Source: Pirellulaceae bacterium
GTDB lineage: Bacteria; Planctomycetota; Planctomycetia; Pirellulales; Pirellulaceae
Assembly: GCA_013002105.1 (NCBI GenBank)
Contig: JABDKS010000014.1
Coordinates: 1 to 9,194 of the forward strand
Length of the DNA stretch: 9,194 bases
Direction of reading: 5' to 3'
Positions 1 through 7,539 of this stretch are shown here, piece after piece. Below the pieces are notes generated by a model. It had not been told where the DNA came from, ran no database searches, and was given only the letters and a program-made list of their open reading frames with translations. The position numbers were made by a program, and so were the translations under genes. Within the stretch, counting starts at the first letter, position 1. Each line of letters begins with the position of its first letter.

Positions 1-242
1 GAAATATGGCACATAGTCGGGCTTCATCACACGGAGCGTGATGGCAACTTTTATGTAGCCCGACCGGCCGACGTTCTGTTGGGATGGATAGGGATCGTAG
101 CGTCAGTAATCCATCGGTAAATGAATACTCCGATCGAATTGGAACTGAAATTCGGCACATAGTCGGGCTTCATCACGCGGAGCGTGACGGCAACTTTGAC
201 GTAGCCCGACCGGGTGGCGTTCTGTTGGGATGGATGGGAGTC
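1..242. repeat. Two tandem copies of a 146-bp unit with nested hairpin
   Basis: Positions 1-93 align without gaps to 147-239 with 10 mismatches (about 89% identity), an offset of exactly 146 bp. Each copy has a perfect outer inverted repeat, GTCGGGCT/AGCCCGAC, at 16-23/57-64 and 162-169/203-210. Each also has an inner 8-bp stem closed on a GGA loop, at 25-32/36-43 and 171-178/182-189, with one mismatch per copy at different positions. The first copy begins at the window edge, so more copies may lie upstream. It reads as a dispersed, structured intergenic repeat. A 78-codon minus-strand frame across it (51-287) is probably a by-product of the repeat rather than a gene. Confidence 0.8.
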
Positions 243-462
243 GCTGCTTTGCGTCGCCCGTGTTGCGCGAATACTGCACACGTTCATCCGGTCTCGCCTG
301 CCCCGCGGAACAAATTCAGGGGCGAGGGAGGCAGAAGTAGATGATTGGGATACTTGGAATGGTGTCGTTGCCAGTTTCCTGAACGAGGGTCATTGTCTAT
401 TTGGTCATCATCTATTTATCGTTGTCATTTGGTGTTTTTCCGTCGGCGGGACCCGTGAGACT
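243..462. other. Non-coding spacer, no gene seen
   Basis: No reading frame here has convincing protein character. The only structure noted is a weak imperfect G/C-rich inverted repeat around 293-326 (CTCG and CCCC against GGGG and CGAG) with no T run after it. It could be the terminator of a gene lying upstream of the window, but this is weak. Confidence 0.4.
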
Positions 463-491
463 TTGACTGATGATCGTTTCGGCTGGATAAT
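463..491 (+). promoter_or_regulatory. Sigma70-type promoter of the thioredoxin-family gene
   Basis: TTGACT at 463-468 and GATAAT at 486-491 each match the consensus at five of six positions and are separated by exactly 17 bp. Transcription would start near 498, giving a 5' leader of about 44 nt before the ATG at 542. A perfect small inverted repeat, ATCGC-TTTTT-GCGAT (490-504), overlaps the -10 edge and the predicted start point and could be an operator or a leader hairpin. Called from sequence pattern only. Confidence 0.6.
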
Positions 492-541
492 CGCTTTTTG
501 CGATTCGACTCTTCTCTTACTCTTCACTGAAGCTGATTGTC

Positions 542-1666
542 ATGTGTTTTGACCTGCAGTCTTTCCGGATCCGTTATTGCTTGTTCTTGGCAACACTGGT
601 CGTCTATCCGTTCTGCGATCCGTCACTCGGAATCTGCCAGACGTCGTCGCTCTCGCAGGCCGGCCCCAGTGCGCCGCCGGTATTGCTGCAGATGATCCGT
701 GACGATTTGGTGCATCAAGATTTGGGACTGACCGGTGCCCAGCGTGATTCTCTTCGCGAGGTACTTCTGCAAGTGGACGGCCGGTGGTTTCGCGCTCGTA
801 ATTTGCCCGCTGCAAAGCAACAGCAGGAATTGACCGCACTGACGGCTTTGTTGCGTCAACGACTGGCTGCTTTTTTCAGCGACACGCAAATGACCCGGCT
901 GGATCAACTGGAACGTCAAGCTTTGGGCACGCGGATGCTGATGTTGAACAAGACCGCCAAGTTGTTGGGGGTATCAGAGGAAGAACAAAAACGGTTTATC
1001 GATGCGTTCATCGCGACGGACGCGGCCTTGGCGGAGATCCAGGAAAAGTTGCGCAGCGGCGAATTCGAGAGCGACGAAGCACAACGTAAGATGACCGCAT
1101 TGCAGGACGCCGAACGCGGGTTGTTGGCAGATCGATTGACGCAGCAGCAGCGAAGCAAGATCGGCGAGGCAACTGGTAAGCCGTTTGATTTTTCGAAAGT
1201 CCAACGGATGTATCCGCTCGCTCCCGAGTTGACCACCGACGGTGTGACCTGGGTGCAAGGAGGACCGCTGAAACTGGAGCAACTCCGAGGCAAGGTCGTT
1301 GCGGTTCACTACTACGCCTACCAGTGCATCAATTGCAAACGCAACCTGCCGCACTATACCGCTTGGTATGCAGATTACGTCGACAAGGGGCTGGTGGTCG
1401 TCGGCATTCAAACGCCCGAGACAGCGTCGGAACGAAATTTTGCCAAGGTGAAGGCCGCGGCGCAGGCCGAAGGGATTCGTTACCCAGTCCTGCTGGATGG
1501 CGAGTCGGCCAATTGGCGGACGTGGAGCAACACGATGTGGCCGACGGTCTATCTGATCGACAAGGAAGGATACCTACGCCGTTGGTGGCAAGGTGAAATG
1601 AACTGGCAAGGCAAGGAAGGCGAAAAGGACATGCGTAGGACGATTGAACAGCTGTTGGCGGAGTGA
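542..1666 (+). CDS. Exported thioredoxin-fold (TlpA/AhpC-like) protein with N-terminal helical domain
   Basis: This 374-residue protein is probably a secreted or membrane-tethered thiol-disulfide oxidoreductase. Residues 1-33 look like a signal peptide: a basic stretch (RIRY), a hydrophobic core (CLFLATLVVYPF), then a polar end. No standard lipobox is present. Residues about 40-225 are charged and helical, with LTGAQRD- and LGVSEEEQ-like segments resembling the LTxxQ helical regions found in many planctomycete secreted proteins. The C-terminal third is a thioredoxin domain with a CINC redox motif (C262, C265) and a likely cis-proline at P334 in MWPTVYLIDKEG. The active-site dipeptide IN differs from the usual GP/PH. 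The ATG lacks a clear Shine-Dalgarno but sits about 44 nt below a good promoter. The gene appears monocistronic and converges on uxaE. The electron partner and substrate are unknown. Confidence 0.85.
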   Translation: MCFDLQSFRIRYCLFLATLVVYPFCDPSLGICQTSSLSQAGPSAPPVLLQMIRDDLVHQDLGLTGAQRDSLREVLLQVDGRWFRARNLPAAKQQQELTALTALLRQRLAAFFSDTQMTRLDQLERQALGTRMLMLNKTAKLLGVSEEEQKRFIDAFIATDAALAEIQEKLRSGEFESDEAQRKMTALQDAERGLLADRLTQQQRSKIGEATGKPFDFSKVQRMYPLAPELTTDGVTWVQGGPLKLEQLRGKVVAVHYYAYQCINCKRNLPHYTAWYADYVDKGLVVVGIQTPETASERNFAKVKAAAQAEGIRYPVLLDGESANWRTWSNTMWPTVYLIDKEGYLRRWWQGEMNWQGKEGEKDMRRTIEQLLAE

Positions 1667-1698
1667 TCGATGGGAGCCAGCGAGATCTCAAATCGCAC

Positions 1699-1768
1699 TT
1701 AGCGCATTCTAAGACTTCGTGTACGCCAGGACCTGTCCTGACGAAACTTTGCCAGGACAGGTCCTGGC
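1699..1768. repeat. Palindromic intergenic repeat, copy A
   Basis: This carries GCCAGGACCTGTCCTG (1725-1740) and its exact reverse complement (1753-1768) around a 12-nt loop, a perfect 16-bp stem. Each half is also nearly self-palindromic, so two small hairpins are an alternative fold. The segment aligns without gaps at a fixed offset of 3730 bp to 5429-5491 (46 of 63 bases identical over 1699-1761), so it is one copy of a dispersed repeat. It lies between the convergent 3' ends of the thioredoxin-family gene and uxaE and could act as a two-way transcript end, although neither side has a T run. Confidence 0.75.
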
Positions 1769-1790
1769 CTACGGCTCCGGGCCTAGTATT

Positions 1791-1815
1791 GCGGGGGCTT
1801 TTCTGTAACCCCCGC
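1791..1815. terminator. Possible terminator hairpin between convergent genes
   Basis: GCGGGGG (1791-1797) pairs with CCCCCGC (1809-1815) across an 11-nt loop, seven bases past the uxaE stop codon on the minus strand and about 125 bp after the thioredoxin-family stop. The stem is strong, but neither strand has a T run after it, so a classical intrinsic terminator is not certain. Position makes 3'-end formation or transcript protection plausible for uxaE. Confidence 0.4.
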
Positions 1816-1821
1816 TGTCGC

Positions 1822-3090
<1,269 letters not shown>

Positions 3091-3169
3091 GGGGAGTTCT
3101 TGTTTTCGCGAGGGGGGTGCGATGATGATCGCAGAAGAAAATTCAGAGTGGATGAGATCGGTCTGGCGA

Positions 3170-4195
3170 TCAGGTGACTTCGATGATCGCTTTGATGACT
3201 CCGGTCTCGGGTTTGGTAAACGATTCAAAATCGTCCAAGACGGCGGTGAAATCCGTTCGATGGGTGATCCAGGGGTCAGTGTTGATCGTGCCGTCTTCGA
3301 TCAACGATATGATCCGCGTGAAATCGGGTGGAAGTGCGTTGCGTGATGCCAAAATCGACGCTTCGGGTTTGTGCATGACGGGGTGCGGAAAGGAGACTTC
3401 TTCGGTCGTGATCCCGACATACACCAACGATCCGGTCGAAGCGATGTATTTCAGTGCGCCACCCATGGAATGTTTGTTACCGGTGGCGTCGGTGATGACC
3501 TGGTACATGTCGCCTCCGGTGATTTCCTTCATCCGGTCGACTTCGCTACCGTCACCTTTGAACAGCACGGTGTTTTCGATGCCATAGTTCTTGCGGACAA
3601 AATCGAGTCGGCCTTCGTTCATGTCCATGACGCTGATCGTGGCATCGGTCAATCGAGCGAATTCGAGAGTTGCCAATCCGATCGGACCCATCCCGATAAT
3701 CAGCGCGTGATCGCCGCCCTGGGGATTCCCCCGATCGTTAGCATGGCATCCGATCGCAAGTGTTTCGACCAGCGCGAGTTGATCGTAATTGAGGGATTTG
3801 GACGGGTGCAGTTTTTCGGCACGGACCAAAAACGATTCGCACAGTCCGCCGTCCATCATCACGCCGATGACTTTCAGATTTTGGCAGCAATTGATTGCGC
3901 CACGTCGGCAGGGATAGCACTCGCCGCAGTGCATGTACGGTTCGATACTGCATTTGTCACCGGCTTGTAAATTGTCAACACCGTCGCCAACCGAGACGAC
4001 TTCGACACCCAATTCGTGGCCGGGGATTCGTGGAAAATCAAAGAACGGGAACTTCCCCAGGTAGCAACTGATGTCGGTGCCGCAGACTCCCATGCGGTGC
4101 GTGCGAACGAGCGCTTGACCCGGGCCCGGCGCGGTCGGTTCGTCGATCTCGATCGGCTTGAGCGTTTTGATTTCGGAGATCTGGATGGCACGCAT
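3170..4195 (-). CDS. Zinc-dependent medium-chain dehydrogenase, aldonate/polyol type (LgoD/RspB-like)
   Basis: This 341-residue medium-chain dehydrogenase/reductase has its main landmarks intact. The catalytic zinc site is C38 in GVCGTD, H60-E61 in PGHE, and E144. The structural zinc lobe is C90, C93, C96 and C104. The nucleotide-binding loop is GMGPIG (168-173). D191 at the end of the second strand (SVMDMNEGR) suggests NAD+ rather than NADP+. Length and motifs match the group containing L-galactonate 5-dehydrogenase (LgoD/YjjN), RspB and L-gulonate 5-dehydrogenase. Because the next gene is a tagaturonate epimerase, oxidation of L-galactonate to D-tagaturonate, or L-gulonate to D-fructuronate, is an attractive inference. 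Motifs alone do not separate these from sorbitol- or threonine-type dehydrogenases. The gene starts 153 bp after the lactonase stop; no Shine-Dalgarno is evident. Confidence 0.87.
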   Translation of the reverse strand: MRAIQISEIKTLKPIEIDEPTAPGPGQALVRTHRMGVCGTDISCYLGKFPFFDFPRIPGHELGVEVVSVGDGVDNLQAGDKCSIEPYMHCGECYPCRRGAINCCQNLKVIGVMMDGGLCESFLVRAEKLHPSKSLNYDQLALVETLAIGCHANDRGNPQGGDHALIIGMGPIGLATLEFARLTDATISVMDMNEGRLDFVRKNYGIENTVLFKGDGSEVDRMKEITGGDMYQVITDATGNKHSMGGALKYIASTGSLVYVGITTEEVSFPHPVMHKPEASILASRNALPPDFTRIISLIEDGTINTDPWITHRTDFTAVLDDFESFTKPETGVIKAIIEVT

Positions 4196-4348
4196 GGTCG
4201 TATTCTGTCGTGAGTGGGGTGGCGGCTATCGCGACGCGGGTGGGGTTACAGTCTGTTTCCGGTCGTCGTGGTGAGGTTACAAAAAAATCGATGTTATTTA
4301 GTCAAGAAGTGGACGAACGTCATTGATTCCATTGATCAGGTCAATCGA
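4196..4348 (-). other. Long intra-cluster spacer
   Basis: This 153-bp gap between the lactonase stop and the dehydrogenase start is unusually wide for a tight operon. Read on the minus strand it holds TTGACT, an AT-rich stretch, then a run of seven T (plus-strand A run 4281-4287), but no -10 box at proper spacing from TTGACT and no stable hairpin before the T run. A separate promoter or partial attenuation is possible, but I cannot support either firmly. Confidence 0.35.
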
Positions 4349-5179
4349 TTAGAGGTTGTAGCTGGCACTGGCGGTGTTCGCGAACACCGCGGCTTGTTCG
4401 TCCGCGGAAAGCTTGCTGGCGAGTTCACGCACGGTATCAAGCCACCGTTGGTAGTCCGTTTTCAGGAGGCATACGGGCCAATCACTGCCGAACATCAAGC
4501 GTTGGGGTGTGAAAGCCTCCAATACGACGTCCCAGTAGGGGGCAATGGTTTCGGTCGACCACGTTTCGTCGCGAACTTCGGTTGCCACGCCGGAGAACTT
4601 GCAGGTGACGTTTTCACGTTTGGCGATCTCGCGGATGTAGCTTTCCCAATTGGAATTCACTTGCCCGCCGCGGATGGTCGGTTTGGCGATGTGATCCAAC
4701 ACCATCGGTTGATCCGGGTGCCGATCGACGAATTGGATCGACGCGGGGAGTTGTTTGGCAAAAATCAAGATGTCGTAGACCAGCTTGCGGTCCTTTAACA
4801 AAGCGACGCCGCGATTGAAATCCTTGCCCAAGATAAAGTCGTCGGTGGGTTCATCTTGGACGACATGGCGAACCCCCTTGAGCTTTGGGTTGTCGGCGTA
4901 TTGATCCAAAATCGACTCGACGTTTTGATCCGCCAGCGGAACCCATCCGACAACCGCTTTGATCAGCGGCTGTTGATCTGCAATTTGCAGCAGTGCGTTG
5001 GTTTCGTCGACGACCTGGCGTGCTTGGACCGAAACAAATCCGTCGACGCCGCTATTGTCGGCGACTTCTTGCAACTGTTTGCTCAGGAAATCGCGTTGCA
5101 ACACCGACATTTCGTCGCTGATCCAGCCATACTCTTCCGCGGAGTATTTCCAAAGATGGTGGTGACTGTCGATCAGCAT
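4349..5179 (-). CDS. Amidohydrolase-2 family sugar lactonase (COG3618, L-fuconolactonase-like)
   Basis: This 276-residue TIM-barrel hydrolase belongs to the amidohydrolase-2/COG3618 group, which includes L-fucono-, L-rhamnono- and L-galactono-lactonases and related lactone hydrolases. Motifs in order are DSHHHLW (4-10), KGVRHVVQ (101-108), VLDHIAKP (160-167), KFSG (194-197) and FGSDWPV (230-236). H6, H8, H163 and D233 are the expected active-site positions. Length is typical, and there is no signal peptide, so it acts in the cytoplasm. The ATG lies about 34 nt below a near-consensus promoter, making this the first gene of the cluster. With an aldonate dehydrogenase and a tagaturonate epimerase downstream, hydrolysis of L-galactono- or L-gulono-lactone is the favoured inference. 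L-fuconolactone is the main alternative. Confidence 0.85.
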   Translation of the reverse strand: MLIDSHHHLWKYSAEEYGWISDEMSVLQRDFLSKQLQEVADNSGVDGFVSVQARQVVDETNALLQIADQQPLIKAVVGWVPLADQNVESILDQYADNPKLKGVRHVVQDEPTDDFILGKDFNRGVALLKDRKLVYDILIFAKQLPASIQFVDRHPDQPMVLDHIAKPTIRGGQVNSNWESYIREIAKRENVTCKFSGVATEVRDETWSTETIAPYWDVVLEAFTPQRLMFGSDWPVCLLKTDYQRWLDTVRELASKLSADEQAAVFANTASASYNL

Positions 5180-5219
5180 CGCGAATTTTCAATGGTGCAG
5201 GGCCGGAAAAAGAGGCCGC

Positions 5220-5248
5220 ATCATAGATGGAAAATGCTCTCCTGCCAA
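5220..5248 (-). promoter_or_regulatory. Sigma70-type promoter of the lactonase-dehydrogenase-uxaE cluster
   Basis: On the minus strand TTGGCA (5248-5243) and TATGAT (5225-5220) each match the consensus at five of six positions, with a 17-bp spacer. The predicted start is near 5213, about 34 nt before the lactonase ATG. A perfect small palindrome, GATCT-TT-AGATC (5277-5288), lies about 30 bp upstream of the -35 box and could be a regulator site. Confidence 0.6.
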
Positions 5249-5298
5249 TTCACCGGTCGTGGAGTTGACGAGAGTTGATCTTTAGATCGCCGCGTCAG

Positions 5299-5428
5299 CT
5301 GGACAGCGCCACTTTGGAATCAGAACACTGTGTTTTCGCGTCCCGATAGCTAACCCCGATAACTGCGGTTCGTTGCGAAAACAACCGGGGCTATCGCCCA
5401 TCGGCTAGTGAAAAGTGACGCTGTCCAG
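5299..5428. repeat. 130-bp element with 17-bp terminal inverted repeats and interleaved inner repeats
   Basis: The ends CTGGACAGCGCCACTTT (5299-5315) and AAAGTGACGCTGTCCAG (5412-5428) are inverted repeats matching at 16 of 17 positions. Inside, TGTTTTCGC (5331-5339) matches GCGAAAACA (5375-5383), and CGATAG plus CCCCG (5344-5358) match CGGGGCTATCG (5386-5396). The two inner pairs interleave, so they would form a pseudoknot or two exclusive folds. The layout suggests a MITE-like or REP-like element. No clear target-site duplication and no transposase are visible. It lies upstream of the lactonase promoter. Confidence 0.65.
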
Positions 5429-5526
5429 TTAGAGCATTTTCAAATTTCTCGTTGGCCGGGATCTGTTTTGTCGCGACTTTGCCAGGCCAGGGTCCTGGCA
5501 ATGCCGCGCCAGGACAGGTCCTGGCG
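5429..5526. repeat. Palindromic intergenic repeat, copy B, with an extra palindrome
   Basis: Positions 5429-5491 align without gaps to 1699-1761, with 17 mismatches in 63. The block holds two copies of the CCAGGAC palindrome: an imperfect one, GCCAGGCCAGGGTCCTGGC (5481-5499), and a perfect one, CGCCAGGAC-AG-GTCCTGGCG (5507-5526). The second has no counterpart at the matching place in copy A. The left end abuts the 130-bp inverted-repeat element. It lies about 50 bp beyond the stop of the NAD-kinase-like gene and may shape that transcript's 3' end, though no T run follows on the minus strand. Confidence 0.75.
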
Positions 5527-5575
5527 TACGATTAGTCCACATCAATGATCAAAATGTTTGTGGTGAAACCTTCGT

Positions 5576-6559
5576 TCAGGAGACGACTAACCGCGAGCGC
5601 TGGGGTGCGACGTCAATTTCGGCGATCGCACCACTGTTAAATTCCAAAAAATCGTTTTCGATTCCGTCACTGAAAATGACACCCGATTCGGGCATCAGGC
5701 TTTCCACTCGCAGTTCGTTGGGTTCGTCGATTGTCCCGGCCACCATCTCGACGCCGGTGGTTCGACTAGCGAATGGCTCGCGTACGATCCAGGCCAGGCG
5801 GCGGTCGCTCCAGGTCATCTCCAGCGGATCGCCTTCGTCACCACCGATCCACTGAGTGATTCCACGTGACATATTAAAAACACTGCTCAGCCATCCGGTA
5901 GATCCAGCGCCGGTCGAAACGATCATGCCACTGGACGACTGCACTTCGCTGCGTCCGTCGTTGTACAAGACGTAGCGCGACGAGACATGCGATCGACGAC
6001 CGATAAAGAAATCATTGAATGCCAACATCGATTGTCCATCGGGAAGCTGTACGCGGGCAAGCGTGATCTCTCGGATTTTGGACTGCTGATCCAGCGTCTT
6101 GACGACCGCGTTGCGTGTCTGATCGACGCCGAACGGCAACAGCACGCCATCAATTCGGCTTGGATCGGGATTGATCGCGACGATGGGAATGTCGCCGACG
6201 TATTTGGCGGTGTTTGCGACCAAGCCATCGGGGCCGACAACGACAACCAGGTGCGTGTGTCGAAAGTCATACGTCGCCAAAAATCGTCGCTCGACGTCGA
6301 CCAGTGTGTAACCGAGGCCGTGCAGCGAATCTTCGACCGCGTCGACGGCCCGCCGGTATTGGTCGTCTTCGGCCACGTACGCATCGAAATCCGCATCCGC
6401 ACTCAGTGCGATCGCATCGGTGGAGTCATTTTGCAAAGCAAAATGGCTCTTGGACGATTTCAAGCGAAACCGGGCGGCCCCCTTGGTGCCAAATTTTGAC
6501 AACAGACCTTTCAGTCGCGTCGTCGTGGTGACCAGTGCGATAGACGGAGATGTTTGCAT
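5576..6559 (-). CDS. Divergent NAD-kinase-fold protein
   Basis: From the ATG at 6559 this is 327 residues. The pattern fits the ATP-NAD kinase/diacylglycerol-kinase-like fold: a beta strand into a phosphate-binding motif, LVVVVGPDG (104-112), where NAD kinases have GGDG; NDFFIGRR (182-189) in place of the usual NE motif; then IVSTGAGSTGW (213-223), equivalent to TPTGSTAY; and FSDGIE (296-301) near the C terminus. The key aspartate of GxDG is kept, but the second glycine is proline and the NE glutamate is aspartate. Residues 1-90 are a longer, charged N-terminal region than in compact bacterial NAD kinases. A GTG one codon upstream is an alternative start; the ATG fits better because it overlaps the SPFH stop by one base (TGATG), indicating translational coupling. 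It could be a true NAD kinase or a relative with another substrate. Confidence 0.75.
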   Translation of the reverse strand: MQTSPSIALVTTTTRLKGLLSKFGTKGAARFRLKSSKSHFALQNDSTDAIALSADADFDAYVAEDDQYRRAVDAVEDSLHGLGYTLVDVERRFLATYDFRHTHLVVVVGPDGLVANTAKYVGDIPIVAINPDPSRIDGVLLPFGVDQTRNAVVKTLDQQSKIREITLARVQLPDGQSMLAFNDFFIGRRSHVSSRYVLYNDGRSEVQSSSGMIVSTGAGSTGWLSSVFNMSRGITQWIGGDEGDPLEMTWSDRRLAWIVREPFASRTTGVEMVAGTIDEPNELRVESLMPESGVIFSDGIENDFLEFNSGAIAEIDVAPQRSRLVVS

Positions 6560-7539
6560 CACGATCGCTCCGAGTCACGTTCGTTTTGTGGATCGTCGAT
6601 CAACTGTCGCAACAGGTCGGGTGTAATGTCCAGACGACCGATCTTGCGCGCGTTCTCTGCCAATTCGCCAAAGGCCATGGCGATCAGTTGCTTGCTGTCG
6701 GTCGTTCCGTTGGCTGCAACAATCGTCCGCCAGTCAACCTCACGCATGGCATCGAGCATCAATCGCGTGGTTTCGATTTGGACTTCGGCCAATTTGGATT
6801 CGTTTTGCGATTGCAATTCGACCAAATCACTGCGTCCACGTTCGATGGCGACATCCGCTTGCAGTTCGGCTTCGCGGACCTCGCGGCGTTTTTCCTGGAC
6901 GACGCGTTCGGTTTGTAATTCGTTTTCGCGAATCTGGCGTTCCAATTCGATCGCGGTATTGCGACGCTGGTGGACGGCTTCATCTGCCTTTTGCAGCAAT
7001 GCTTCCCGCGCGGCGGCTTGCATCGCAGTAGCCATTTCTGGTGTGGCGCGGATCGACAAGATCACGTTAGATTCGACAATCAGCCCGATCGCCTCGGCAG
7101 TCGCTGCCAATGTGGGCTCTTGCCGCAAGTGGTCGGCCAGTTCGTTGGCGGCTTGTAGCATTTGATCAAGCGTTCGTGTTCGCGCGAACGTTTGTGTCTC
7201 GGCTTGGGTCAACCGCACCAATCGTTCTTGCAGGTTATCCGGATCATCGGAAATGTACCTGCCGCGCGAATCGACAGAGAAATCGAGTTGCTCGGCCAGT
7301 TTGACCGGTTCGATCACGCGAAACGTCAGGTTGCCTTGAATCGTGACGTCTTGAAAGTCGGCCGTCTGTTGCTCGAAGACAAACGGCACGTCCTGGCTGG
7401 CTTGATTGACCAGGATGATGGTGGAACTGGGTGCAAAGTAAAGCAGGTTGGTACCGGCGCCCTGCGCGACCAGTTTCCCGTTCTTGTACTGCATCACGTA
7501 AGTGGTCGGGCTCGATTTGAGATAGTGGAGGCCCAGCAT
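6559..7539 (-). CDS. SPFH/band-7 domain protein with long coiled coil
   Basis: This 326-residue protein resembles the SPFH (stomatin/prohibitin/flotillin/HflK-C) superfamily. The SPFH domain spans about residues 10-180, with DVPFVFEQQTADFQDVTIQG (50-69) and TFRVIEPVKL (72-81) typical of the fold. A highly charged helix, about 175-265 and rich in E, R and Q, should form the coiled coil used for oligomers. The C-terminal part (about 268-318) is compact. Unlike most family members it has no N-terminal membrane segment, so it is probably soluble or held at a membrane by a partner or by oligomerisation. A GAGG (7551-7548) eight bases before the ATG is one of the few good ribosome binding sites in the window. 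It is the first gene of a two-gene unit with the NAD-kinase-like protein, and is divergent from the sigma factor. Confidence 0.83.
   Translation of the reverse strand: MLGLHYLKSSPTTYVMQYKNGKLVAQGAGTNLLYFAPSSTIILVNQASQDVPFVFEQQTADFQDVTIQGNLTFRVIEPVKLAEQLDFSVDSRGRYISDDPDNLQERLVRLTQAETQTFARTRTLDQMLQAANELADHLRQEPTLAATAEAIGLIVESNVILSIRATPEMATAMQAAAREALLQKADEAVHQRRNTAIELERQIRENELQTERVVQEKRREVREAELQADVAIERGRSDLVELQSQNESKLAEVQIETTRLMLDAMREVDWRTIVAANGTTDSKQLIAMAFGELAENARKIGRLDITPDLLRQLIDDPQNERDSERS

Noticed and set aside
1..242. CRISPR array
   Set aside because: Only two long units with near-identical full length rather than short repeats with unique spacers, and no cas gene nearby.
51..287. 78-codon minus-strand reading frame across the tandem repeat
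   Set aside because: It lies almost wholly in the structured repeat and has no domain character; a repeat-derived frame is the simpler reading.
214..552. 112-codon plus-strand frame before the thioredoxin-family gene
   Set aside because: It begins in the repeat, covers the predicted promoter and overlaps the next gene; composition is not protein-like.
3091..3228. 46-codon N-terminal extension of uxaE
   Set aside because: It overlaps the end of the dehydrogenase gene, is low-complexity, and precedes the family's normal N-terminal signature.
3371..3970. 199-codon plus-strand frame antisense to the dehydrogenase
   Set aside because: Shadow of a gene with clear catalytic motifs on the other strand.
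4214..4798. 194-codon plus-strand frame antisense to the lactonase
   Set aside because: Shadow frame; the minus-strand protein has the COG3618 motifs and its own promoter.
5299..5428. Riboswitch for the lactonase operon
   Set aside because: The element lies upstream of the predicted promoter, outside the leader RNA, and no known riboswitch core was recognised.
6554..7165. 203-codon plus-strand frame antisense to the SPFH gene
   Set aside because: Ser/Arg/Ala-rich composition typical of an antisense shadow of a coiled-coil gene.
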